A DNA stretch of 64,000 nucleotides from NCBI RefSeq assembly GCF_949987515.2, contig NC_082687.1, forward strand, positions 122,431,838 to 122,495,837, given 5' to 3'. Each line of letters starts with the position of its first letter. The first letter of the stretch is position 1. The notes beneath the pieces are model-generated. The model had not been told where the DNA came from. It saw only the letters and a list, made by a program, of their open reading frames with translations, and made no database searches. This document shows, piece after piece, positions 13,430-24,213 of the stretch. The translations under genes were made by a program, and so were the position numbers. The DNA is from Delphinus delphis (Eukaryota; Chordata; Mammalia; Artiodactyla; Delphinidae).

Positions 13430-13530
13430 AACACTGTCTTTTAAGCTCCTGGAGGGTGGAGATTTGTATTTGTCTTATTTCTCAGCACCAGAAGAGTGCT
13501 GTCATAGAACAGGTACTCATTAGTATGTGT
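13430..13530 (+). mobile_element. L2 LINE 3' end fragment
   Basis: The sequence TTTTAAGCTCCTGGAGGGTGG, then CTCAGCACCAGAAGAGTGCTG and CAGGTACTCATTAGTATG, follows the order of the L2 3' end (AGCTCC..AGGGCAGGG..CCCAGCACC..AGTAGGTGCTCAATAAATATTTG). Confidence 0.7.
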
Positions 13531-14359
13531 TTCAAGTTTTACTCCAACCTAAGGATATCAGGAAACATGAAAGACATTTGAACTTTTTCCATGTGCATTC
13601 AGAGCATGATACATATAGTGGGTGTGCTAGCTTGCTTTCATAATGCCATATTCTAAACATACCCTGCTTTAATAATATTATTAGATAGGGAAGAAGACCT
13701 AGAAAAATCTCTTTTACTTCCTGGGAAACTTAAAAACTAGAATCTTTTTTTTTTTTTTTGGCACTTTGCTTATACCTTACGGCACTTGCTACTTTCTTCT
13801 ACCCTCCCTGTGACTCAGCCCATCTCTCTTTATTCCATGAAGTCTCAGAAGCTGGAACAACACTTGGAATAGGACTGACATTAACAATCTAACTCTTAGT
13901 GGAGAAGAGAAATGAAGAAAAATTAGACTTAAGGAAGCTATGGTACTGGGCAATAAAAAACTGACCAGAGCAGGGCCAAGGGGAAGGAAGCACGGGAACT
14001 AGGGCCAAAGAGTAGGAACCAACTCTTTCCTCTCCTAAGGACCTGCTCATTCAATAATCTGATCTCCATCTAGAGTCTTGCTATCCTTTTAATCCAGAGA
14101 GGAAAAGAGGTGTGTTGGCTGAGAACATCGAGAAAGTTGTTAGCACTATGACAAATGTGGTGCACTGACACTCACATTCTCTGGCCGGGTTCTACACAAA
14201 CCCTAAAATCCGTGTACTATTGATTTAATACTCCACGGTTAAAGAATGCATGATTTATTTTCAGCAACCATCTACACCTTTAGTTAAGTGCTTTATATTA
14301 AGGAAGTCATATTATGTGTTGAAGGTTGTGAGGATTTCATACCATGAACTTGTCTGTTG
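13531..14359. other. Unassigned sequence
   Basis: Nothing was recognised. A T run lies at 13745-13759. Confidence 0.45.
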
Positions 14360-14420
14360 GTATGTGTATGTGTGTGTGTGTGTGTGTGTGTGGTGTGTAT
14401 GTGAGTATGTATATATATAT
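14360..14420. repeat. (TG)n microsatellite grading into (TA)n
   Basis: TATGTG units, then an uninterrupted TG run, then a short TATATA run. It abuts the AT-rich palindromic block. Confidence 0.95.
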
Positions 14421-14820
14421 TAAACCTTATCTATTTACCTAGAATTACCTTATGTATTTATATATAAATACATAAGGTAGTAATATATATATAATATATA
14501 TTTATATATAAAAATATGAATACACAAGGTAATTCTAGGTCAATATGTAAGGTTATATATATATGATATATATTTATTATATTTACCTAGAATTACCTTA
14601 TGTATTATATAGATGATATATACCTTAGATATTATAGATTATATATTACCTTATAAGGTAATGCAATATAAATTATAGAGTATTTCGTTATGTATTATAC
14701 ACATACATATATATTATGCACGTATACATAACAGTGTATATATTAATATATAAGCACATAAGGTGGTTCTAGGTAAATAGATAAGGTTTTATATGTATAT
14801 GATATGATATATATATATAA
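14421..14820. repeat. Nested AT-rich palindromic block
   Basis: A roughly 35-bp unit (key part TTTACCTAGAATTACCTTATG) occurs four times in alternating orientation: plus at 14421-14455, minus at 14521-14555, plus at 14581-14606, minus at 14755-14790. The outer pair is about 90% matched as an inverted repeat around a spacer of about 300 bp. A perfect 34-bp palindrome (14446-14479) and a perfect 18-bp palindrome (14645-14662) lie inside. The remainder is TA-rich. It could extrude cruciforms or hairpins. It is not a gene or a known transposon as far as I can tell. Confidence 0.9.
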
Positions 14821-16749
14821 TGCAGCATGAGGCTTATTCCCTTCTTTCATGAAGCCTGTTTGGTGCCACACGACTGTAGTGCAACTGAATAAAATATTAG
14901 ATTTTCATCTGAGGGTAAGCAGTGCCGTGCCCCTGGGGGAGAAGGCAGTAGGAGAGAGGGGTTTGTGGACCTATTTAAATAGAGTAGGTCGCTAACTCAT
15001 TGGAATTCCAGTCTATTAGCTCAGTGGGTTCAAGAGTTCACAAGAACCTAAAGTCCTCACATAATACTTGATATGTCTTATGAAATAAGAAATGAGTTAC
15101 GTAGATGTTAGAGAGAAAAAAGTTATTCGTCTACTAGTTCACCTGAAGGCATTGTATTCAGCCCTGAGGTTTTCGTTCCATTTTATCAGATTTTACATCA
15201 ATTCCATAATGTAAAATCAGGTTTTGTATATCAGACAAAATCTGGAGAGGGTAAGCTATAAGATTTTACATATAATCTGGGTTTTCCTGTAGGTTTGAAA
15301 TTAGAATATTTACTTAAAAACTCAAATATTTTAATTGTAAAATATGGTGGTGTGAAATTGGATTTGAAAAATAAAATGTAATTTATTTATCTATTTAGTC
15401 ATCTAATATGTCTTTTTGCACTGCTCTATTCCAAAAGGATTTGACTCATAAAAATTAATTATATGTAAAAAATTGAGGAGGAAATTGCCAACCAGCTCAT
15501 TAACTAAACTTTATTAAATGTCATTTAGGTGTCAGAAACTTTCACATCCATCACCTCATATATTCCATTCCACAAAATCTGTCAGGTTTATTTTTATTTT
15601 TTAAAAGACATTGAAGCTCTTTAGGTGAAGTCTTTTACTTGCCCATTATAAAAAAATAAGTAAATGGTAGAGCTTGTGTGCAAGCCAGGACTTCTGTCTC
15701 TATGACAGTTTCCCCAATACTCCCCATCGCTTTTTCTTTAGCTTAGAATCATGATCAAAGTTATATTTTTCAAACTGTGAAAAGATTAGACACAAGACAA
15801 AAATTTCCTGGTGAATTAAGTAGAAAAGCACAGCTTCAGTCCGTTACCAACATGCAACAGGTCTGGGGTAGGAGGAGTGAAGCAAATGTTCTACTAATGT
15901 GTGTTTTCCCGGCTTTAATGATAGATTTCACTGTATATGAATTTCATTCTGGGAGCTGAATCATAGACTATTTTGATTATTCTAAAATAAAGAATATGTG
16001 CAAATTGTTATTGACTGGAGAAAAATCTAAAGGCCAAAGTGTTCCCAGAGACAGTCTCAGAACTGTTCAGACCAGGCTCCCTCCAACTCCACAGCATAAC
16101 TGTTGTTAATAACTTGTCACTCTCAAGCACTGTCATCAGTGTTTTCACACCTGTTGCCTCTCTTCCCAAGTCCAAATCCTGAGTGCTGATACCTTTTAGC
16201 AGAAAGCCACTCCTTCTATGTTACTGAGAAATCAGTACCGCTGAGCGGTTTTCCTTCATCCAGCTGCACTTCTAGCATCACCACTGTGGCTTTCAGATGG
16301 CTGCTCACCCGTTCCTACCATCCCAGAAGAACTCTGTGCCTCACGTTTTGAAGTGAAAGTGTCTAACTGTATTTGCAATCTGTCTGTCTCCACTAGGACC
16401 TTGCTCTGTTATTTATACCTTCTCTCTACCATTTTTTATTCTTTGTAAGAAAATGCATGGAATTCTAATAATTTTTCAGGCCACGTGCAGATCCCCACCC
16501 TCCATGTTCTAGTACACTTCGATTCCCATCTACCTCTTAGCTGTTTCTATTCAGCCTCCAAGTGCTCAAGTATTACTAATTAACATATAGTTTATGTATC
16601 TGTGTGTGTTTCTGCATGGCTATGCATGGAAAGGTCTCTTCAGTGACAGACTTATTGCCCTTTGTTTAGATACTATCAGTAGTAATTTTAGGCAAGCCAA
16701 ATGCTGCTTTAAATATAGTATTAAATATTGTGTAGGAATAAGGATCATG
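14821..16749. other. Unassigned; GC-richer block 16020-16560
   Basis: No gene was recognised. The 16020-16560 part is richer in GC and looks transcript-like, but every frame is interrupted. It could be an eroded processed pseudogene or an old LINE piece; I cannot decide. Confidence 0.35.
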
Positions 16750-16922
16750 AACGCTGCACACTTGACATAGACAAGTTATTTAGTTTCTCTGTGTCTTATT
16801 TTCCTCATTTAAGATGGGGATATTGGTAGTATCTACCTCATAGATTTCTAAGAGAATTACATGAGTTAAGAGTGTAGATGGCTTAGAAGAGCACCTGTCA
16901 TGTAATAAGCTCTGTGTGATGA
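16750..16922 (+). mobile_element. MIR SINE
   Basis: A long collinear match to MIR: ACAAGTTATTTAGTTTCTC, TGTCTTATTTTCCTCATTTA, AGATGGGGATATTGGTAGTA, CTACCTCATAGATTTC, GAATTACATGAGTTAAGA and GAAGAGCACCTGTCATGTAA. The element is diverged throughout, as expected for its age. Confidence 0.88.
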
Positions 16923-16945
16923 TGATTGATGATGACGATGACGAT
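16914..16945. repeat. (GATGAY)n short tandem repeat
   Basis: GATGATGATTGATGATGACG followed by further ATGACG units at the 3' edge of the MIR. Confidence 0.85.
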
Positions 16946-17799
16946 GCAACTGACACATTTGTGGGGTCGCCTGTCTCTGTTGTCTCTGCATTGTCTGTAT
17001 TGATTCTCTAGTCCACACTTTTCCTGAAGATGGGTGCATCATTTAATTTGATGCTGTATAATCATGACTTCAGTTCTGTTTTAAACAAATTACAGTGAGA
17101 TGTTGTAAAACAACATAGCTATGCCAATGCTGTCACTGTTGGGAAATTATTTTTTAAAAAAGCATATCCTATAGATCAGTTCCTATAGTATTGAACCAAA
17201 CAGCAAATAGTTTCATATGTTTCCCTAATTAATATCTTGGTTTAACCTTATGGCTGAGTAATCCTTATTTGCTAGCTAAGAGCTAGAGCTATAAAACACC
17301 CACAGTCAAAAAATCTGTTAACTTACTCCCTCTTCCCCAAGAATACCTCAAGGAAGTGATATCCTCTTTCATCTTCAAGAAGACAATGCCTTGCCTGAGC
17401 TAGCAGAGAGGTGTGAAATATTTACCCTCTATTTATTATCCTGTTGTCAGGTACTTAGATTGGTCATCTTTGGAGCAGGAAACTTTCTTATTACTCTAAT
17501 AAGGAATGTAATGTTTTCTTAATAGCTAAAACAGCTTACATTATCATGTTAAAGTGATTTCACAATCTTAAAAGCCTGAGTAAAAGTAAGCAGGTGGTAT
17601 GGGAAAACAAAAGTAGAAAGAGAGAGGAAAGGAATGAAGCAAGATAAATATAGGGTGATAAACACAGGTGAAGCCTGAGGCAAACATAAGGGCATGAGTT
17701 AGAGATTCTCACAAGAGAACATTTGTCACTGGTGGTGGGGTGAGTAATATGCAGAAACTAGAAAAGGAGAAAATCTCACTCAGGAATCCCAGAGTGAAA
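16946..17799. other. Unassigned sequence
   Basis: Nothing was recognised. Confidence 0.45.
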
Positions 17800-18235
17800 T
17801 AACTAGTTGGTTCTTGCTTAGAGTCCATCTTTCGCAAAGTAGCCATCGAACTATTGGGCGGCACTACCGTCATCTGAAGATTCACCTGGGTGATGATCTG
17901 CTTCTAAAATCATCCACAGAACTTTTGGCAGACTCAGAAAATCTACTTCCAACCTTATTCATGTGGATCGTTCTACAGGGCTGCTTCACGTCATGGCAGC
18001 TGGCTTTCTCCAGAAGCAAGAATTCCAAGAGAATAAGAGAACGCCGAAGCACCCAAGACGGAAGCCACCATCTTTGATAATCTCATCTCAGAAGCGACAT
18101 CTCATCACTTCCGCCATATTCGATGAATTAGAAATGAGTCATTAAATCCAGACCACACTCAAGGGGAGGGCATTGCACAAGGACATGAATACCAGGGGGT
18201 GGGATAATCAGAGCCCATTTTCACACTGCCTCTCA
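17800..18235 (+). repeat. Common mammalian interspersed repeat, family unresolved
   Basis: Stretches such as GTTCTACAGGGCTGCTTCA, CATGGCAGCTGGCTTTC, ATCTCATCACTTCCGCCATA and CCACACTCAAGGGGAGGGCA, in this order, are familiar from a high-copy ancient mammalian repeat (L1M 3' end or MER-type). I cannot name it with certainty. An 87-codon frame starting at 17814 lies within it and is a by-product, not a gene. Confidence 0.5.
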
Positions 18236-18776
18236 CACTGAATTCAACACTATCCCTCGGGCCAATCCCAAACTTGTATACAGGTGACTGGAGAATTCAG
18301 GTACGCATCTGGAGAATGATAATGGTATGGAGGAAAACCTTTTATTTTGTTAAAGTTCTACTCTTCATCTAACAATTCGGAAATACAAGAACAACAACGA
18401 CAAAAAATGTTTCTTTCTTAGAGGTACACACAGAATTTTTTTTAATATTTAAATTGAGTTACCTGGTATTTGTTTTAAACTATCTCAGTTTTAAAACATT
18501 GGCATTTAAAAACAACAAGATGGCAAAGATGAGTGAAGCATTGTTGAACTGTACTATGGATACTTAAAAAAAAAATAACCATAGGTACTTATCACACCGA
18601 ACAAACTTAACAACAATTTCTTGGAATAATGTAACATCCAGGAAATATTCAAAGTTCCTAGTTTGCCTCCAATATATCTTTTTACAGTTGATTTATTTAT
18701 CCAGGACCCTAATAAGGATCTACCTTATTGATTTAGCTGAGTATATGCTTGTAGTGTCTTTTATCTCCTGTATTTT
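18236..18776. other. Unassigned sequence
   Basis: Nothing was recognised. Confidence 0.45.
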
Positions 18777-18792
18777 CTGTAAATTGCTTTTT

Positions 18793-18992
18793 TTTTTTTT
18801 TCGGTACGCGGGCCTCTCACTGTTGTGGCCTCTCCCGTTGAGGAGCACAGGCTCCGCACGCGCAGGCTCAGCGGCCATGGCTCACGGGCCGAGCCGCTCC
18901 GCGGCATGTGGGATCCTCCTGGACCAGGGCACGAACGCGTGTCCCCTGCATCGGCAGGCGGACTCTCAACCACTGCGCCACCAGGGAAGCCC
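18793..18992 (-). mobile_element. CHR-type SINE with intact target duplication
   Basis: A full-length young CHR SINE on the minus strand: GGGCTTCCCTGGTGGCGCAG start at 18992, tRNA-like head, CCGCGGAGCGGCTCGGCCCG body and A tail (T run 18788-18801). A 16-bp target-site duplication, CTGTAAATTGCTTTTT, lies at 18777-18792 and 18992-19007. The perfect duplication and low divergence mark it as one of the most recent insertions in the window. Confidence 0.96.
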
Positions 18993-19007
18993 TGTAAATT
19001 GCTTTTT

Positions 19008-20124
19008 ATAACTAGAGGTTTGACAGGATTCCAATTCAATTATTTTGGCAAAAATACTTCATAGGTTATTCTGTGTACTTCTTCTATGAATCAGGAGATG
19101 TGATATTAATGATATTATGAGATTTAATGATATTACATCGATTGTTTTGTTCAGGTGTTGTCAGCTTGAATAATCCATTGTAAAATTCTCAATCTTTAAC
19201 CTAATTACTCTAGCATTGTGATCCCGTTCCAGATGAAGTCTTTCATTCTTTGCCGCAAAATAGTAATTTTCAAATCAGATCATTTCTTTGACATTTACAG
19301 GTTAGAATTCCTCTTTAAGAATACTTTTTTTTTCTCCTCACATATGTGGTTTCCCTGAAATATAGTTTATACAGCAAAGGCAAGATAAATTAATGAAATA
19401 TAAATTTTAAATTATTTCTGAAATTACTTGCTTAATTTTTGTCCACAAAAATGTGCATAGTAAATTTATTTATACCTCAGTAGTTTTTTAAAAATAAACA
19501 AAGCCATATTTACCACCTACTAGTTAAAATTCCAAAGAGAACCTTTTGCCAATAGCACATATATCTGATTTGAAATTTAATGCCTTTTGAATGAGAATTC
19601 CAAAACAGATGTTGGGCAAATTCATGTGACTAATGAAAATAAACTACCATATCTCCACAAGCATTGAACTGGGATAGCCTTTGGATAATTTTCTCTGGGC
19701 TTTGAAAATGAACTTTTTTTCTAAAAGAAACAATCAAAAATAAACACCTCTGAGAGAGTAAAGGAAGAACATAAAATTAATATTATTTCTCAATCATGAA
19801 AAATGACTATTACGTATCAGGTATTTTATATGTTAACTGCATGGATTTTTCAAGACTTGGATCTTTTAACATATGGAAAAAGACAGAATGAAATGTTTGA
19901 CTTATTTCTATTTCTGAGCTTTGCTGCTATTAAAAGCCTGTTTATCATGCCTTTCATAATTTGTGGGAAGTTAAGAATGAATAGCAAAGTCAATCATTTT
20001 TGTTGTGTTTTCTCTTTCCAGGATCAATACTTACAAAACAATGCAAAACTGCATGATTAGAAAATGATGTTACAGCTTTTCATATTTTTATCTGTATTAT
20101 TTATTTTAAGGTAATCTGATTTGC
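19008..20124. other. Unassigned AT-rich sequence
   Basis: Nothing was recognised. Frames near 19803-20060 show no domain. Confidence 0.45.
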
Positions 20125-20214
20125 CATGCTTTGTCAGTTTACTTAATAACACCCATTCATTGACTACCTTCTATGTTCAAAGAGTTGGTCTAGGGCTTGT
20201 AAGGATCAGAGATC
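20125..20214 (-). mobile_element. L2 LINE 3' end fragment
   Basis: The plus strand reads CATTCATTGACTACCTTCTATG ... GGTCTAGGGCTTGTAAGGAT, the complement of the L2 terminal region (ATTTATTGAGCACCTACTATGTGCCAGGCACTG as consensus flavour). It is short and diverged. Confidence 0.5.
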
Positions 20215-20228
20215 CACAAGGCATGATT

Positions 20229-20262
20229 TTGGGGCATTTTCGTAGTGTAGTGGTTCGCCTCA
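20229..20262 (+). pseudogene. tRNA-Val 5'-half, tailless retropseudogene
   Basis: The insert carries TTTTCGTAGTGTAGTGGTT followed by CGCCTCA(CAC), which matches the 5' part of a valine tRNA (TTTCCGTAGTGTAGTGGTT ... CGCCTCACAC, anticodon CAC type). Eight bases of the D-arm/anticodon-stem region (ATCACGTT) are missing. The similarity stops in the anticodon loop. The insert lies between exact 14-bp direct repeats, CACAAGGCATGATT, at 20215-20228 and 20263-20276, and has no A tail. Flanking duplication, truncation in the anticodon loop and lack of a tail fit the known class of tailless retropseudogenes, taken to be moved by L1 enzymes. About seven extra bases (TTGGGGC) precede the tRNA part. It is not a functional tRNA. 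Confidence 0.75.
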
Positions 20263-20276
20263 CACAAGGCATGATT

Positions 20277-22922
20277 GTTCCCTTGAAGAAAAGCACTTTC
20301 TATTGGAAATCACAGACTTATATGCGCTGTGAGTAATGAAGTAGGAGATGGAGAAGGCTAGATACTCTTGGTTTTGGGGCAGGTAACTGAGGGAAGCTAG
20401 GAAATGACAAATGTTTTGTGTTATTGGTGAAATGGTGGTGCACTGATACGGAAAAATGAAACTATTCAACCTCACTCTTGAGTGACTAAGTCTCTTGAAT
20501 GGAAAAGCAATACATTCTCTTTTGGACTCCTAAATCCAGCCATTAAATACTACTTGTCTCGTTAGTTGACTCAGTTGGCCTCTCATATGAAAGGAGAGCA
20601 ACTATATCACTTCCATTCATTGGAAATGACTCTAGCATTGGGAAAAATAAGATTCCTTTTTTGAACTTAACAGAAAATCCTTTCCTTTTTGTCTGGGTGA
20701 CATTTATAGTAATGACAACTTATTCTGGTTTTGGAGCAATTACATTTTCTGATTTTACTTTTTTTTCTTCATCAGAAGTTAGAAGAGTGTAACTTTTCAT
20801 AGGATTCTAACTTCAGCATAGATAGTTTGATTGTCAGCTCTTCAAATCTATCATTTAACGACCACCAACCAGAATATGAGATGAAAAGAAAAACCTCACA
20901 CAGAACACAGAATTTGGAATTTGGAGAGTTGCTGCTGCATTATCTTGCTATGTAACTGTAGAATGCAAAGCCTTAACATTTGCACAATAGCTAGTTTACT
21001 ACCATCAAGTCAAAAGGCCAAGAGTGGAATAACTACCCAATTGGTTATTGGCAGAGTGTGAGGGATCAGTATTTTGTAAATACTCTTACAGGGTCTGTTG
21101 TTTACAACCAAAAAGAAAGTAATGGCTGCCATAAAATGTGGTCTCACACAGCTTGGCAATCCTCTATAAACCTTGGGAAGGACAAATGTATTTGGACCCC
21201 ATGTCAGTAGTCCTGTGGAATGAGCTTTGGTTGTCCAATTGAAGTAGGCTGTTGATACTGAATGGGAAGTGACTTCTTGTTGTAACTACCCTTTACCAAT
21301 TATGGATGTTTACCTGAGAAATCAAGACACATACCTGCTGTTTTATTATGCCATTCCCTTCTAAATTGCTTTTAGTGCATATCTGTTTAGTCCAGCAGAA
21401 AAGAAAAGGAAAATGTGAAAGCATTCCAGTTTGGCCCTTACTTGCAAAGCTGCCAATTGACAACCAGCACCAAGTGGTTTACTTATGTGTTCTGAAGCAC
21501 CCTGTTATCTAGTTAACATAAATATTGAATTCTACACACTGTCTTCTCAGCTTGAGATTCATACACGTATTGTTTACAGCCTTGCCTCTCACTGCAAAAA
21601 CAAAGTCCTGGTCATGTTCCTTCCATGAAACTACCTTTGATGAGCTTTTAGATTTACTATTTACTCCAAAATGGGCTACAGCTGGAAATTGACATTAACT
21701 CTCTTGAAAGATAGTCTCTCTGTTTCTCCCACTCATTTTGGCTATCTTTGATAAACAGATTAAAATAACTTGGCCTTGTTTTTAACATAAAATGGGTCAT
21801 TCCATCAGTGTTTGGTCTAGATTCTTTTTTTTAATTGATAGTTTTGTAACTCAATTAGATACTGAAAACAATATATATTCTTGAGTTTTATTGCTGTTAG
21901 AGAGGTTTTTACCCCAACAAGATTTTATCAACAGAGCTGAGTTAATACGACTTTGGTGTTTACTGCAAGTGTCAGCTTTTGGGTTTGCTCTCCCTGCCTC
22001 ACACTGAAATGTTCTCTACTTCCTCCACCACTGTGTACTACCCTTACCTGCACAATTCAGAAGGTGGGACTTCTGAATAAACTGGGGTTGTGGCAGATAG
22101 AGAATACCAAATTATTTGGAAGATAACTTGATCAGATGGGAAGAGTACAGAAAAAATTGTAAGCATCACATGTAAATGGACCAAGAATATTTTCTACTTT
22201 ATGCCAATAAAATCAACTTGCAAGGAATTAATCATAACAGATTTATGTGGAGTGTTTATAGGTCAGAGATTCTGTAGTTTTCCTATTTTTCTATATTAAT
22301 TATTTGTCTTTTAACAATCAATTACTATTAATTCAATAGCTGACTGATTTGCAAATGTAATACATAGAGGGGAATTACCTCAAAGACTTATGGACTTCCA
22401 TGTATGAAAAAATATACACAACTGGCCTGACAAAACTAATAGAGTCAATTAAAAATAAAGCCAATCAGAATAGTATTAAAGTTTACATGAAAATTCAATC
22501 TGTTTCTACTTTAGAAAGTAGAAATATATTATTATTGATATGAATATTCTATGGTTCCTTTCTGGGAATTTCAAAGAGCTGCAAGGACTTTTCAAGAAAA
22601 AGTAAAACAATTTTTGAAAACAAATGTGAACATATGAAAGAAAAAAAGAATAATACCCAGGATAATTCTTAGTGACCACAATTTGTCTTATGATGCTTTT
22701 TTTAAAAAATAAAACCACCCTACTTCATGAGTCATCAGATTTATTCTATGACTAGTTTTGACGAGGTCCCGCAAAGGGTAGGAGCACACATGCAGCATCC
22801 TCACCCTTATACCAAATTGAAAATTGCTAAATGGGATTTAGTCAATTGCTGACTTATTTAAAATAAAATAAAAATTTCAGAATAAGATTAGGTTTTGGCT
22901 TAGATAATAAAGTACTGTTATC
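20277..22922. other. Unassigned, repeat-poor sequence
   Basis: No gene and no recognisable repeat in about 2.6 kb. The central part (20.9-22.0 kb) is the longest unique-looking stretch in the left half and carries four same-strand TGTTTAC motifs (21099, 21307, 21571, 21957). Confidence 0.5.
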
Positions 22923-22947
22923 CTAAATAAATAAATAAATAAATAAG
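22923..22947. repeat. (AAAT)n tandem repeat
   Basis: Five uninterrupted AAAT units. Confidence 0.9.
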
Positions 22948-23139
22948 GTCATCTTAAATACAATTTTTTATCTAATTAATTTGTGGGCTTGCTATTCATA
23001 ATCAGAGATACCCTTAAAAGTGAGATTATCAAATTTCCTCATTACCCTATTTTCAGTCACCTGTTTAGGGTTTTTCACTTTATTCAATGGAAAGATGTTT
23101 AATTTAATGCTTATACGCTCACGGATTTGACCAAACACA

Positions 23140-23205
23140 GCACAACTTGACACAAAGTAGATGTTTAGTTAGATTGTGATTGAATGAATAAATGAATTGT
23201 TGAGC
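23140..23205 (+). mobile_element. Possible L2 3' terminus
   Basis: CACAAAGTAGATGTTTAGTT followed by GAATGAATAAATGAAT resembles the L2 end (ACATAGTAGGTGCTCAATAAA...TTGAATGAATGAATGA). The match is short, so confidence is limited. Confidence 0.45.
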
Positions 23206-23215
23206 CAAAGGTTAA

Positions 23216-23967
23216 AATTGGAATTACTCTAATAGTTATTACATTAGCTTTTATGAAAGTACATTATACATTGGTGTGTATCTATAAAGTAAATTTTATA
23301 CTTACTTGATTCCTCCAGCAGTTTGAAGATATTTTTTTGTTACTAAGATATTCAAACAAATCTTTATCAGTGCCATCGAGTCAAAAGAATGACATAATTT
23401 TGCATTTAAGAAATTGTATCCTGAAATAAATTAACATACAGAATTTAAAACATCTGGTATTTCAATAGAGCTAAGTTAACTATGAATGAAATTTTATTAG
23501 GTGGAATTTGAAGGTAGGATTATATTTTTGTTTTTCTGGGTTAGATTATTCTCTTCCTAAGATGAGTAAAATTGAAAGTAAAATGTTATCTGGCATAATG
23601 GTAATTTTATTATAATGAGGAAAATATTATGTCCAATAATACTACGTTTTTTGGAGGAGAACATAACATTTAATGGTTATTTCATTTCAAGTTTTGGTCA
23701 TGTTTTAAGTGGATTCAAGAGCTGCAAGCTAAGTGCAGCGTACCCTCCGGTGCTCTGCAAAAATAAGTTTACACATTAGATTATGACTGCCCTAGAAATA
23801 ATGTGAATGAGCTAGTTTCAAAACAACGTTTTAATCTGCTGGCTCTTCTAACAATGTCAAATGAATTCGCTCCACACTTGTGATTCCAACCTTAGCATTA
23901 CTATTAATCAAGAGGAATTTCACATTTTTCCGTTGCCTCACAAATTTTGGTGTTATCCAAGAAAACA
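23216..23967. other. Unassigned AT-rich sequence
   Basis: Nothing was recognised. Confidence 0.45.
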
Positions 23968-23983
23968 GAAACAGATGATTTTT

Positions 23984-24197
23984 TTTTTCTTTTTTTTTTT
24001 TTTTTTTGGTACGCGGGCCTCTCACTGTTGTGGCCTCTCCCGTTGCGGAGCACAGGCTGCGGACGCGCAGGCTCAGTGGCCATGGCTCACGGGTCCAGCT
24101 GCTCTGCGGCATGTGGGATTTTCCCGGACCGGGGCACGAACCCGTGTCCCCTGCATCGGCAGGCGGACTCTCAACCACTGCGCCACCAGGGAAGCCC
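23984..24197 (-). mobile_element. CHR-type SINE with target duplication
   Basis: A full-length CHR SINE on the minus strand, starting GGGCTTCCCTGGTGGCGCAG at 24197, with the B box region GGGTTCGTGCC near 24137-24147 and a long A tail (T tracts 23979-24007 broken by one C). The duplication is GAAACAGATGATTTTT at 23968-23983 and GAAACGGATGATTTTT at 24198-24213, one mismatch. Apparent frames of 107-115 codons across it are repeat artefacts. Confidence 0.96.
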
Positions 24198-24213
24198 GAA
24201 ACGGATGATTTTT

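Noticed and set aside
17814..18145. 87- and 60-codon frames resembling a short gene
   Set aside because: They lie in a common mammalian interspersed repeat and overlap each other in different frames.
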